Positions 16,952 through 25,804 are shown, counted from the first letter of the stretch. The stretch is 64,000 nucleotides of DNA from Marivirga salinae (GCF_030503855.1 NZ_CP129971.1:4092001-4156000); one strand, 5' to 3'. Notes: generated by a model from the sequence alone, not told the origin. Numbers and translations are program-made.

Positions 16952-18055
16952 ATGAATACATTGAAAATGAAAGATTGGGGACTGGGTCTCGGAAAACATG
17001 TAGTCATCGCTGGGCCTTGCTCGGTAGAAACAGAAAAGCAAATTGATGACCTTTGCAACAGCTTTGAGCGCGAACCTCAAATCGGCATGTTCCGAGGAGG
17101 CGTTTGGAAACCACGTACACGCCCAGGAAATTTCGAAGGTTTAGGAGAAGAAGCTTTGCCTTGGCTCCAAAAAGTAAAAAGTAGATTACAAATTCCCGTT
17201 TGTGTGGAAGTGGCAAACACCAACCATGTGGAAGCTGCTTTAAAGCATGATATTGATGTGTTATGGATTGGAGCTAGAACTACAGTAAATCCATTCTCAG
17301 TGCAAGAAATTGCGGATTCATTGAGAGGAGTGGATATTCCCGTAATGGTAAAAAACCCAATTAATCCTGATTTAGCTTTATGGGTTGGGGCTTTGGAAAG
17401 AATGTATGATGTAGGCATCAATAAATTAGCGGCCATCCACAGAGGCTTTGCTGATCCTTATGATAAAATCTACAGAAATAAGCCAAATTGGAATTTGGCA
17501 ATGCAATTGAAACTGGAATTACCTGAAATTGAAATTATTAATGACCCTAGCCACATAGCTGGAAAATCAGAAATGGTGCAAGCGGTAGCACAACGAGCTC
17601 TTAATTTCGGAATGGATGGATTGATGATAGAAACTCATCCAAATCCCGCTGAAGCTTGGTCTGATGCTCGTCAACAGTTAAATCCTGAGCAGCTATTGAC
17701 TTTACTGAAAGAAATCTCTTTCCGTGAACGCATCGATTTTGAAAATCAAATTCCTGAAAATTTGAAAGAAATGCGTGATTCAATCGATCATATTGATCAA
17801 AAACTAATAGATTTACTTTCTGATCGCTTCCATTTGATAGACAAAGTGGGTGCTTATAAAAAAGCCCATGAATTATCAGTTTACCAAGGAGGAAGATGGA
17901 AAGATGTATTGGAAAGCAGAGTTAAATTGGGCACAGAAAAAGATATGAGCGAAAAATTTATGAAAAATTTGCTAATAGCCATACATGACGAATCCATCAA
18001 AAGACAGGAAAAGCAAATTGCCAACAAGGATGTTGAACCTTTAACCATTATATGA
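16952..18055 (+). CDS. DAHP synthase/chorismate mutase, copy 2
   Basis: A 367-residue paralogue of the gene at 10412, with the same two domains: DAHP synthase (about residues 1-260; IAGPCSVET, GVWKPRTRPGNFEG, GARTTVNPF, VKNPINPDLALW, NDPSHIAGKS, ETHPNPAEAWSDA) and AroQ chorismate mutase (about 270-355; MRDSIDHIDQKL, SDRFHLIDKVGAYKK, GGRWKDV). It performs the first shikimate step and the chorismate-to-prephenate step. It follows an aromatic leader attenuator and overlaps aroB by four bases (ATGA), so copy 2 is probably the regulated biosynthetic enzyme. Confidence 0.95.
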   Translation: MNTLKMKDWGLGLGKHVVIAGPCSVETEKQIDDLCNSFEREPQIGMFRGGVWKPRTRPGNFEGLGEEALPWLQKVKSRLQIPVCVEVANTNHVEAALKHDIDVLWIGARTTVNPFSVQEIADSLRGVDIPVMVKNPINPDLALWVGALERMYDVGINKLAAIHRGFADPYDKIYRNKPNWNLAMQLKLELPEIEIINDPSHIAGKSEMVQAVAQRALNFGMDGLMIETHPNPAEAWSDARQQLNPEQLLTLLKEISFRERIDFENQIPENLKEMRDSIDHIDQKLIDLLSDRFHLIDKVGAYKKAHELSVYQGGRWKDVLESRVKLGTEKDMSEKFMKNLLIAIHDESIKRQEKQIANKDVEPLTII

Positions 18056-19068
18056 GCAAAGTATATTTTAAGGATTTAAGTTATATAAAAGAGCTATTAG
18101 CCTCTGTTGAGCACTCACAGTTATTCATTTTAGCGGATGAAAATAGCAAAGGACATTGCTATCCGCTGATTAAAGATTATTTGGAGTATCATCAAGTTAT
18201 AGAAATTAGTTCTGGTGAAAAACACAAAACATTAGATAGCTGCAATTTGATTTGGAATGCATTAACTAATGCCACTGCAGACCGAAAAGCGCTTTTGATA
18301 AATTTAGGTGGTGGAGTGATTACTGATATGGGTGGGTTTTGTGCCGGAACTTATAAACGCGGTATTCGATTTATTAATATTCCTACAACATTGCTCTCCC
18401 AAGTTGATGCAAGTGTAGGTGCCAAAACAGGCATCGATTTTAATGGATATAAAAACCATATCGGACTATTTTGTGAAGCCGAAGCTGTATTGGTCAATCC
18501 CACTTTTCATCAAACTTTGCCACAAGAACAGTTGGTATCAGGATATGCTGAAATGTTAAAGCATGGTTTGATTGCAGATCAAAAACACTGGCAGGATTGT
18601 CTTGAAAATGGATATGGAAAGTTTAGCAATGAATTGATTCAGCAATCAGTCAAAATAAAAGAGAAAGTAGTGGAAGCCGATCCTACAGAAAAAGGATTGC
18701 GAAAGATCTTGAATTTTGGACATACAATCGGACATGCAATTGAAACTCATTTATTAAATACTGAAAATGAATTATTACATGGGGAAGCAATTGGTTTAGG
18801 AATGATTGCAGAAGCTTTTATTAGTAGATCAAAAGGATTACTAAGTGATCAAGAGTATCAGATTATAATAAAAGAATTAGGAAGAATTTATAATAGCTCA
18901 AAAATAGAAAAAGCCTCTTATGTGGAGATAAAAAGGCTTTGTAAACAAGATAAAAAGAATCAAAATGGTGAACTCAACATGAGCTTACTTAAAAATATTG
19001 GTCAAGCAGTCTATGATATTCCTGTTGAAGAGGAACTCATAGACGAGGCTTTAAACGTAATATTATAA
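18052..19068 (+). CDS. aroB: 3-dehydroquinate synthase
   Basis: Second shikimate-pathway enzyme; converts DAHP to 3-dehydroquinate using NAD and a divalent metal. The 338-residue protein has NLGGGVITDMGGFCAGTYKRGI (NAD site), NIPTTLLSQVDASVGAKTGIDF, the metal ligand Glu in SGYAEMLKHG, and NFGHTIGHAIE with the ligand His, followed by HGEAIGLGM. The start overlaps the upstream gene by four bases, indicating translational coupling under the aro attenuator. Its stop overlaps the convergent YtxH-like gene by six bases. Confidence 0.97.
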   Translation: MSKVYFKDLSYIKELLASVEHSQLFILADENSKGHCYPLIKDYLEYHQVIEISSGEKHKTLDSCNLIWNALTNATADRKALLINLGGGVITDMGGFCAGTYKRGIRFINIPTTLLSQVDASVGAKTGIDFNGYKNHIGLFCEAEAVLVNPTFHQTLPQEQLVSGYAEMLKHGLIADQKHWQDCLENGYGKFSNELIQQSVKIKEKVVEADPTEKGLRKILNFGHTIGHAIETHLLNTENELLHGEAIGLGMIAEAFISRSKGLLSDQEYQIIIKELGRIYNSSKIEKASYVEIKRLCKQDKKNQNGELNMSLLKNIGQAVYDIPVEEELIDEALNVIL

Positions 19069-19296
19069 TTTCATTTTATTACGGAAATTTTTAGCACTAT
19101 GAATGGCCGAATCACTTAATTCGTTTATCCAATCTGAATCTAAACCATCTTCAGTATGTCTTTTAATATTTTGCAATCGATCGGCTACAGTTCTTGTAAC
19201 TTTTTTACCATTTTTACTGCTCAAAAAAGCTCCCGCTGCTACAACTGTGGCAGCTCCAGCTAAAAATGAAAAAATTGATTTACTTGTGGTACTCAT
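19063..19296 (-). CDS. YtxH-like small membrane-anchored protein
   Basis: A 77-residue protein with one N-terminal hydrophobic helix (FSFLAGAATVVAAGAFLSS) followed by a basic GKKVTRTVADRLQNIK segment, the pattern of YtxH-domain proteins. These are small anchored proteins linked to general stress in other bacteria. The gene is embedded on the opposite strand between aroB and aroA and overlaps aroB's tail by six bases. Function is unknown here. Confidence 0.7.
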   Translation of the reverse strand: MSTTSKSIFSFLAGAATVVAAGAFLSSKNGKKVTRTVADRLQNIKRHTEDGLDSDWINELSDSAIHSAKNFRNKMKL

Positions 19297-19377
19297 TTTA
19301 TTTATAATTTAAGGTGATAACTTATTAGAACTTCAACGCTTAACTTATAAAAACAGTTTAACCTAATAAAAAATATT

Positions 19378-20628
19378 TTGAATTATTTTATAAATCAATA
19401 TAAAATTTCTACCAACCAAGAAATTTGTTCTATCAAACTACCTAGCTCAAAAAGTGAATCAAATCGCTTATTGATTATGAATGCTCTTTCTGATGGGAAA
19501 ATTGCTATTGACAACTTATCAAGTGCAAGAGATACCCAAACTTTAATCAGGCTATTAAAAAATGAAAAAGAGCTGGATAAATTTGATGTCTTAGATGCTG
19601 GTACTGCTATGCGTTTTCTCACAGCTTATTTTGGAGTAGCTACCAAAAAAGAAGTTGTTTTGACGGGGACTGATCGCATGCAAAAGCGTCCAATAGGAAT
19701 TCTTGTGAATGCTTTAAAATCAATTGGGGCTGAAATCAGTTATGAAAATGAAGAAGGATATCCACCCCTAAGAATAAAGCCTTTTCAAAAACAAATCAGC
19801 TCCGAGATATCCATTCCAGGTAATATCAGTAGCCAATATATCTCAGCTTTATTAATGATCGCACCTTCCCTACCTCAAGGACTAGAAATCAATATTGAAC
19901 CACCTGTTTTTAGTAAGCCCTATATCGATATGACCTTAGGCTTAATGCAATTGTCTGGAATCCAATTTGCTCAAAATGATGACGAGATAATCATTAAGCC
20001 TCAAAGCTATCAGAAAAGTACACAAAGTGTGGAATCAGATTGGTCAGCCTCTAGCTATTGGTTTTCTATTATTGCACAATCGGAAATTGGCAAAAAGGTG
20101 CTTTTGAAGGGATTAAAATCCAAGAGTTTCCAAGGAGATAATGTCATTAAAGAAATATCAGCAAATTTTGGTGTAAGTTATAAATTTGAAAAGACTGGTC
20201 TACTGTTGGAGAAAATAAGTCCCTCTGAAAATAGTCTGTTACAGTTAGACTTTAAAAAATGTCCTGATTTAGCTCAGACCGTTTTGCCTTGTGCTGCAGC
20301 TCTAAAAATTGATTTGGAAATGACAGGCTTGGAGAGCTTAAGAATTAAGGAAACAGACAGGATTTCGGCTTTGCAAAATGAATTATCTAAATTCAATTGT
20401 AAACTTACAGAACCTGAAAAAGGAATTTGGAAATTAGACAGCTCAAATTTCACACCAAAAGAAGGAATTGAAATTGAAACTTATGAAGACCATAGAATGG
20501 CAATGGGATTTGCACCTTTAGCCTTAAAAACCGGAATCCAAATCAAAGAAATTGAGGTAGTGAATAAATCCTATCCAAGCTTTTGGAAGGATTTAGAATC
20601 ATTCGGTTTTGAGTTGATCGAGCAATGA
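19378..20628 (+). CDS. aroA: 3-phosphoshikimate 1-carboxyvinyltransferase
   Basis: EPSP synthase, the sixth shikimate step, joining shikimate 3-phosphate and phosphoenolpyruvate. The 416-residue protein shows the substrate-binding N-terminal LPSSKSESNRLLIMNALS, LDAGTAMRFLTAYFG, TGTDRMQKRPIG, the SSQYISALLM region, LRIKETDRISALQNEL and YEDHRMAMGFAPLAL. It starts at TTG 19378; no ATG precedes the conserved region and the next Met lies inside it. Some usual residues are changed (for example SKSESNR in place of SKSISNR), typical of Bacteroidota enzymes. Its 3' end overlaps the convergent substrate-binding protein by 30 bases. Confidence 0.95.
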   Translation: MNYFINQYKISTNQEICSIKLPSSKSESNRLLIMNALSDGKIAIDNLSSARDTQTLIRLLKNEKELDKFDVLDAGTAMRFLTAYFGVATKKEVVLTGTDRMQKRPIGILVNALKSIGAEISYENEEGYPPLRIKPFQKQISSEISIPGNISSQYISALLMIAPSLPQGLEINIEPPVFSKPYIDMTLGLMQLSGIQFAQNDDEIIIKPQSYQKSTQSVESDWSASSYWFSIIAQSEIGKKVLLKGLKSKSFQGDNVIKEISANFGVSYKFEKTGLLLEKISPSENSLLQLDFKKCPDLAQTVLPCAAALKIDLEMTGLESLRIKETDRISALQNELSKFNCKLTEPEKGIWKLDSSNFTPKEGIEIETYEDHRMAMGFAPLALKTGIQIKEIEVVNKSYPSFWKDLESFGFELIEQ

Positions 20629-21387
20629 GTTGAAATACTCAGGAGCTTTTAACATTCTGCTACCATACCAGCTGAACATTTCGCCATCAACTATAATAAA
20701 GTTGGCTTTAGGAAATTCTGCTTTTAGTTCTTCAATATGTTTTTCTTGAAATGGGAAAGGCTCAGAAGATAGGAATATATAATCAGGATTATCTTTAACA
20801 ATTTCACTTATTCCAATTTCAGGGTATCGATTTTCTGTAATTATATTTTTAAAGCCAGAGTAAGCTAGCATTTTGGAAATAAAAGTATCATTCCCAGCCC
20901 ACATCCAAGGGCTTTTCCAAATGCAATAGGCTATTTTGATATTCGAATTAGGTTTCTTTATTGAATCAAATTTCTGTCGTATATTTTGATTGATTTCCTT
21001 AGTTTTTTCAGACATTCCTGTCAACTCCCCAATATCATTCATCATTTCTAAAGCAGTATCAAAACCATTGACATCAGATACATATACAGGACAGATTTTT
21101 GACAACTTTTCTACATAATGCTTTACATTTTCCTCTTTACTTGCAATGATCAAATCAGGCTTTAAATCTTTAATTTTATCTAAATGCTGTTGTTTAGTTC
21201 CTCCAATAATTTCTTTCTCTTCTCTCCAATTAGATGGGTGAACACAAAATTTAGTAATGCCTACAACCTCCTTTTCCAAACCTAAATCATATAAATACTC
21301 CGTAATGGAAGGAACTAAACTTATTATTCTTTTAGGGTAAGAATCAAATTCTATCAGATTACTGATTTGGTCTTTTAATTCAGGCAT
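20599..21387 (-). CDS. BtuF-like helical-backbone metal/cobalamin-binding protein
   Basis: A 262-residue protein of the BtuF/periplasmic-binding type (RIISLVPSITEYLYDLGLEKEVVGIT, KDLKPDLIIASKEEN, FISKMLAYSGFKNI, NPDYIFLSSEPF). It lacks a signal peptide: the N-terminus MPELKDQISNLIEF is polar. Bacteroidota have such cytoplasmic or leaderless forms, and no permease or ATPase gene is adjacent, so a conventional transport role is uncertain. It overlaps the end of aroA tail to tail by 30 bases and is preceded by no clear promoter. Confidence 0.8.
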   Translation of the reverse strand: MPELKDQISNLIEFDSYPKRIISLVPSITEYLYDLGLEKEVVGITKFCVHPSNWREEKEIIGGTKQQHLDKIKDLKPDLIIASKEENVKHYVEKLSKICPVYVSDVNGFDTALEMMNDIGELTGMSEKTKEINQNIRQKFDSIKKPNSNIKIAYCIWKSPWMWAGNDTFISKMLAYSGFKNIITENRYPEIGISEIVKDNPDYIFLSSEPFPFQEKHIEELKAEFPKANFIIVDGEMFSWYGSRMLKAPEYFNSLLDQLKTE

Positions 21388-21416
21388 AATTTAAAAATGA
21401 ATAAAATTTTGGTCAT

Positions 21417-21448
21417 AAAAAAAGCTTCATCTTTCTGGACGAAGCTTT
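21417..21448 (-). terminator. Terminator after YfiR-like gene 1
   Basis: Arms AAAGCTTC (21421-21428) and GAAGCTTT (21441-21448), with a run of T on the minus strand (plus-strand A run 21417-21423). Downstream of the gene ending at 21470. Confidence 0.75.
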
Positions 21449-21469
21449 GTAACATTTGTTTATATTGAT

Positions 21470-21994
21470 TTAAATAGTAATACCCATATTTACCAATTGA
21501 CTTGATACTTTCAGATTACTATTGTCAAAAGTAGCTTGATTAATCTCAAATTTTAATTTACCTCCAACCTCTCTAAAGTTAATAGAAGCACCTTTCTTAC
21601 CTAAACCTGATTTATCAGTGATGATTAAAGTTGGTTTAGTATCATACTTTTCAATTATAGCATCAAAATCTCTACTTTTATTTGAAGCTAAATAAATGAT
21701 GTGTGCATTTTTTATTGACGAAACATCTGATACATTAATAATTTCAGCATTTTGTCCTTTTACTTGTCTTTGACCATACAAATTTGACAATTGCTCATAC
21801 ACATCGTCATCACCATATACTGCGATTACAAAATCTCCAGATTTAGTTTCGGCAGGCCATTCGATATATTTTATGAAATTAAATATTAGCATCGAATGGA
21901 TTTCATGCATTGGTCTTTGGGCATTAGCATTAAAAGAATTAAAACCAATTAGCACAAAGAAAGCGATAATGAATATTTTAAAAGTATATTTCAT
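21470..21994 (-). CDS. YfiR-like (DUF4154) exported protein, copy 1
   Basis: A 174-residue protein with a signal peptide (MKYTFKIFIIAFFVLIGFNSFNANA) and a DUF4154/YfiR domain. Family signatures visible are NFIKYIEWPAE, IAVYGDDDVYEQL, and ITDKSGLGKKGASINF. In Pseudomonas, YfiR is a periplasmic repressor of the diguanylate cyclase YfiN. No YfiN-like gene is in the window. It is similar to the next gene through most of its length, indicating a tandem duplication. Function here is unknown. Confidence 0.88.
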   Translation of the reverse strand: MKYTFKIFIIAFFVLIGFNSFNANAQRPMHEIHSMLIFNFIKYIEWPAETKSGDFVIAVYGDDDVYEQLSNLYGQRQVKGQNAEIINVSDVSSIKNAHIIYLASNKSRDFDAIIEKYDTKPTLIITDKSGLGKKGASINFREVGGKLKFEINQATFDNSNLKVSSQLVNMGITI

Positions 21995-22141
21995 AATTCA
22001 AAAGTTTCGATTCCAAATATCATGCAAAATTACTACTATTCTTTAGAATATTATATTTTTATAAGGAATAATATATATTTTGACAGTAAAAGAACAAATA
22101 AATACAATTAATACTACTAATATTTTAATTTTAATTAAAAA

Positions 22142-22179
22142 ACCCTAGCATAAAGATTACGATAATCTCCAGCTAGGGT
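22142..22179 (-). terminator. Terminator after YfiR-like gene 2
   Basis: Arms ACCCTAGC (22142-22149) and GCTAGGGT (22172-22179), with T on the minus strand beyond 22142. It separates the two YfiR-like genes, so each is probably transcribed from its own promoter. Confidence 0.7.
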
Positions 22180-22209
22180 AAAAAAACTAAACTAAATCAC
22201 TATATTTTA

Positions 22210-22728
22210 TTAAATCAAAATTCCCATGCTGGATAATTGAGTTGAAACTTTCAAGTTATTTCCTTTTATAGATGCTTGATTAATTTCAAATTTCAATTTA
22301 CCGTTAATCTCTTGGAAATTGATACAACTTCCTTTTTTGCCAAGACCACTTTTATCAGTAATCATAAGAGTTGATTTTCCTGCAAATTTTTCCTTGGCCT
22401 CGTCAAACTCTCTACTTTTATTACTTGATATGTAAAGAACATGCGCGTTATTAACGGCACTCACATCATCTACATTTACAACTTTAACGGTTTGACCTTT
22501 GACAGTCCTATTAGTGTAAAAGTTTTGGATTGTTGATGCCACATCCTCATCACCCACCACTGCAATAACAAAATTGCCTGCTTTAGCATCAGTTGGCCAT
22601 TCTACATATTTAATAAAATTAAACATGAGCATAGAATGGATTTCATGCATAGGTCTATCGCCCGATTTAAGGTTAAAACCAAAAACCATTATTGCAATAA
22701 CTAATAATACTCTACTGATTCTTTTCAT
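22210..22728 (-). CDS. YfiR-like (DUF4154) exported protein, copy 2
   Basis: A 172-residue paralogue of the gene at 21470-21994, with a signal peptide and the same segments: RPMHEIHSMLMFNFIKYVEWP, VVGDEDVASTI, ITDKSGLGKKGSCINF. A -7 box TACCTTTG sits 27 bases upstream. The Cys in GSCINF replaces the Ala of copy 1. The two copies differ enough to have been separate for some time. Function unknown. Confidence 0.88.
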   Translation of the reverse strand: MKRISRVLLVIAIMVFGFNLKSGDRPMHEIHSMLMFNFIKYVEWPTDAKAGNFVIAVVGDEDVASTIQNFYTNRTVKGQTVKVVNVDDVSAVNNAHVLYISSNKSREFDEAKEKFAGKSTLMITDKSGLGKKGSCINFQEINGKLKFEINQASIKGNNLKVSTQLSSMGILI

Positions 22729-22754
22729 TATATATTTATTGATAATTTACACTA

Positions 22755-22762
22755 CAAAGGTA
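22755..22762 (-). promoter_or_regulatory. Promoter -7 element of YfiR-like gene 2
   Basis: Reads TACCTTTG on the minus strand, 27 bases upstream of the ATG at 22728. A TTTA at roughly -33 spacing is close to the TTTG consensus. Confidence 0.45.
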
Positions 22763-22828
22763 GAAGAACGATCTTTATCAGTAAATCGAAAAAGTACTAA
22801 TAGCTTTCAGAAGTAATATTTAATGAAA

Positions 22829-23905
22829 TTAAGATAGTTTGTATCTAAAATTATGCTTGTCTTTAAGGTTAACAACGAATGCGTGTAATAAATCAATAAC
22901 CGATTGTACATCCTTGCTGTGTACCATTTCTACAGTGGTATGCATGTACTTGAGCGGAAGTGATACTAAAGCTGATGGAACGCCCTCGTTACTGTATGCA
23001 AAAGCATCCGTATCTGTACCAGTCGCCCGGCTTGCTGCTGATCTTTGGAATGGAATATTTCCTTTTTCAGCCAGTTCTATCAGCATTTTCAATAAATTAT
23101 TTTGTACTGCTGGACCATAAGTCAAAACTGGTCCTTTTCCGGACTTTTGATCACCGCTTTCAATTTTATTGTAAAGAGGGGAATGCGTATCATGGCAAAC
23201 ATCCGTAATAACTGCTACATCAGGTTTGATTTGTTGCGCTATCATTTGAGCCCCTTTTAAGCCAACTTCTTCTTGAACAGAATTTACAATATAAAGAGCA
23301 AACGGAATTTTATCTTTATTTTCATGGATTTTACGAGCCACTTCTGCAATCATAAATCCGCCCATTCTGTTGTCTAATGCTCTGCCTACTATATAATCTT
23401 TATCCTTCAGATACATCAATTCATCATCAAAGGTGATGACACAGCCAACATGGATTCCCATTTTCTCCACTTCTTCTTTATTATCCGCACCTACATCTAT
23501 GAAAATGTTTTTCAATTCAGGCTTAATGTCATTTTCCTTATTCCTAACATGAATAGCAGGCCATCCGAAAACTCCTTTAACAATTCCTTTATCAGTATGA
23601 ATATTAACCCTTTTTGAGGGTGCAATTTGGTGATCTGAACCTCCATTTCGGACAACATAGATATATCCATCATCGGAAATATAATTCACAAACCAAGAAA
23701 TTTCATCAGCATGAGCTTCTATCACTACTTTATAAGGAGCGTCTTTATTAATTATAGCCGCTACTGTGCCATAATTATCCTGTATGAATTCATCGGTATA
23801 AGGTTTAATATATTCCAACCATAGCTTTTGTCCGCTGGTCTCAAAACCGGTTGGTGCTGCATTATTTAAATATTTGAAAAGAAAATCCTCTGCTATCTTA
23901 TCCAT
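22829..23905 (-). CDS. M42 family metallopeptidase
   Basis: Cytoplasmic dinuclear zinc aminopeptidase of the M42 (FrvX/glutamyl aminopeptidase) type, a 358-residue protein forming large tetrahedral assemblies in related species. Metal ligands and catalytic residues visible: EAHADEISWFV (His and Asp region), GRALDNRMGG (bridging Asp), VQEEVGLKGA (general-base Glu and ligand Glu), DVCHDTH and MHTTVEMVH (ligand His). Single-gene unit. Substrate range is not readable from sequence; peptide recycling is likely. Confidence 0.93.
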   Translation of the reverse strand: MDKIAEDFLFKYLNNAAPTGFETSGQKLWLEYIKPYTDEFIQDNYGTVAAIINKDAPYKVVIEAHADEISWFVNYISDDGYIYVVRNGGSDHQIAPSKRVNIHTDKGIVKGVFGWPAIHVRNKENDIKPELKNIFIDVGADNKEEVEKMGIHVGCVITFDDELMYLKDKDYIVGRALDNRMGGFMIAEVARKIHENKDKIPFALYIVNSVQEEVGLKGAQMIAQQIKPDVAVITDVCHDTHSPLYNKIESGDQKSGKGPVLTYGPAVQNNLLKMLIELAEKGNIPFQRSAASRATGTDTDAFAYSNEGVPSALVSLPLKYMHTTVEMVHSKDVQSVIDLLHAFVVNLKDKHNFRYKLS

Positions 23906-23996
23906 AATTGAATTTTAAGTTATTAAACTATGCTAAGATAAGCGTTGCAACTAGCAAAATGTTACCCAATACCGAGAAAATCTGAGAAATTGACTT

Positions 23997-24188
23997 TTAA
24001 TTCCTGCCTGCTATCAGAAAGGGCAATAGAAAAATTGCGCCTATAGAAGCAAAGGATAAGCCAATTGCAAAGCCCAATAATCTAAATGGCAATAATACCA
24101 ACCAGATAAATGGATAAAGGAAAAGTGCTATGATTGCCAACGGCCAACAAATGACTAAAAGGATACACCAAAGTAAGAATTTTATCAT
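23997..24188 (-). CDS. Small hydrophobic membrane protein
   Basis: A 63-residue protein that is hydrophobic through almost its whole length, with about two membrane helices (residues 3-30 and 36-58) and many Leu, Ile, Phe and Trp. No family recognised. It lies 91 bases from the M42 peptidase gene on the same strand. It could be a real small membrane protein because the hydrophobic pattern is regular and the codons look normal. Confidence 0.5.
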   Translation of the reverse strand: MIKFLLWCILLVICWPLAIIALFLYPFIWLVLLPFRLLGFAIGLSFASIGAIFLLPFLIAGRN

Positions 24189-24427
24189 GACTTTAAATAG
24201 TTATTTTAAAACCATGATTCAATTGATGTGCCAATGCTTCAAAAAGCTATTAACAGCCAATTTGGTAGTTTTTATCGTTGAATAATTATTAAAATCGAAC
24301 AGTCAAATGTTCGGTTTTGTACAGTGCAAGAAATAATAATTTTATGGTGGATTATCTTCTTCAGTTGACAAAATTGGTTGGAAGTTGTCATATGCAGTCG
24401 ACAATTATTTAAATAGAAACTCAAAAA
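24189..24427. other. Gene-free stretch
   Basis: No ORF with coding character seen. A short palindrome CGAACA-GTCAAA-TGTTCG (near 24296-24313) could be an operator-like site, but there is no second copy to support it. Confidence 0.3.
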
Positions 24428-24459
24428 AAGCCCTCAAGCTTTAAAAAAACTGAGGGCTT
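24428..24459 (-). terminator. Terminator after amidohydrolase gene
   Basis: Nine-bp stem AAGCCCTCA (24428-24436) with TGAGGGCTT (24451-24459), followed on the minus strand by a T run. Located 20 bases past the amidohydrolase stop. Confidence 0.85.
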
Positions 24460-24478
24460 CAAGCTATATTAATCAAGT

Positions 24479-25759
24479 TTATAGATTTTTATAAACTTTA
24501 CCCTTTTTCATGACGAAATTAACGGACTCCATTGTCTTGATATTTTCTGTAGGGTCATCGCTGACTGCAATAATATCAGCCATTTTACCCGCTGATAATG
24601 ATCCAAATTTGTCATAGACCTTTAATAGCTTTGCTGGAGTTACAGTAGCCGAAATGATTGATTCCATCGGTTTCATTCCTGCTTCAACCATATAACCAAA
24701 TTCCTTTCCGTTTTCACCATGCTTGAATACACCTGCATCAGTACCAAAAGCAATATTGACTCCTTTTTTATAAGCTTTTCCAAAAGTATCTTGAATTTTA
24801 GGACCAATGGCTTTTGCTTTTGGAACCACCACTTCAGGATAATACCCTTCAATTTCCGCTAATTCTGCAACACTTTTACCTGCTGTAATGGTAGGAACAT
24901 AATAAGCATCATATTCTTTCATTAGCTCCATAGTTTCTTCTGACATCAAAGTCCCATGTTCAATGGTTTTAATACCTGCTCTGATAGCGCGTTGCATACC
25001 TTCGTCTCCATGAGCATGGGCTGCGGTTAGCATACCATAATCATTGGCAGTTTCAACTATGGCTTTCAATTCATCTTCAAAAAATTGAGGGTTCTGACCG
25101 TTTTTTGCCATACTTAGCACACCACCCGTAGCGGTGATTTTTATGACATCCGCTCCATTTTTATATCTTTGACGAACTGCTTGTCTAGCTTCCTCAGGGC
25201 TATTTACTACTCCTTCAGAAGGCCCAGGATTACCCATCAGATCATCTTTATAGCCGTTAGTCGGATCAGCATGGCCGCCAGTGGTAGCAATAGATTTTCC
25301 GGCAGAATAAATAGTAGGCCCATCTACATATCCTTTGTTTATAGCATCTCTCAAACTGCTATTCACTCCACTCCCACCCAAATCGCGAACTGATGTAAAG
25401 CCAGCCATTAAAGTTTTCTTAGCATAAACGGTCGATTGAAAAGCAATATCTGCGTCATTTAAAGTGAATCTTTTGATGTAACCATCTTTAGAAGTTTCAC
25501 TTTCCAAATGCACATGCATATCAAATAAACCAGGCATTACTGTTTTGGACTTCAAATCAATAGCTTCTACTCCTTCTGGAACATCTGAATATCCTTTTTC
25601 AATGGATTGGATTTTATCACCATCCACTATAATGGTCATTTTTGTTAAGACCTTTGATTTCTCAACATCAATTAATTTACCACAATGTAAATAGGTAGTT
25701 TGAGCATTTACACCAAAGCTCAAAAAAATCACGGTAATAATTAGTAATAGCTGTTTCAT
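24479..25759 (-). CDS. Secreted amidohydrolase (imidazolonepropionase/Xaa-Pro-type)
   Basis: A 426-residue metal-dependent amidohydrolase with signal peptide (MKQLLLIITVIFLSFGVNAQ). Metal and active-site motifs are in order: MPGLFDMHVHLE (HxH near residue 82), DVIKITATGG (Lys near residue 203), AAHAHGDEG, IKTIEHGTLM, FGTDAGVF (Asp near residue 340). The C-terminal GSLSAGKMADIIAVSDDP segment is typical of the family. Export points to hydrolysis of cyclic amides or dipeptides outside the cytoplasm. The substrate is unknown. Confidence 0.9.
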   Translation of the reverse strand: MKQLLLIITVIFLSFGVNAQTTYLHCGKLIDVEKSKVLTKMTIIVDGDKIQSIEKGYSDVPEGVEAIDLKSKTVMPGLFDMHVHLESETSKDGYIKRFTLNDADIAFQSTVYAKKTLMAGFTSVRDLGGSGVNSSLRDAINKGYVDGPTIYSAGKSIATTGGHADPTNGYKDDLMGNPGPSEGVVNSPEEARQAVRQRYKNGADVIKITATGGVLSMAKNGQNPQFFEDELKAIVETANDYGMLTAAHAHGDEGMQRAIRAGIKTIEHGTLMSEETMELMKEYDAYYVPTITAGKSVAELAEIEGYYPEVVVPKAKAIGPKIQDTFGKAYKKGVNIAFGTDAGVFKHGENGKEFGYMVEAGMKPMESIISATVTPAKLLKVYDKFGSLSAGKMADIIAVSDDPTENIKTMESVNFVMKKGKVYKNL

Positions 25760-25804
25760 ATAAGATTTGATTTTAATTGTGAGTATGATTATAACTATAA
25801 AATG

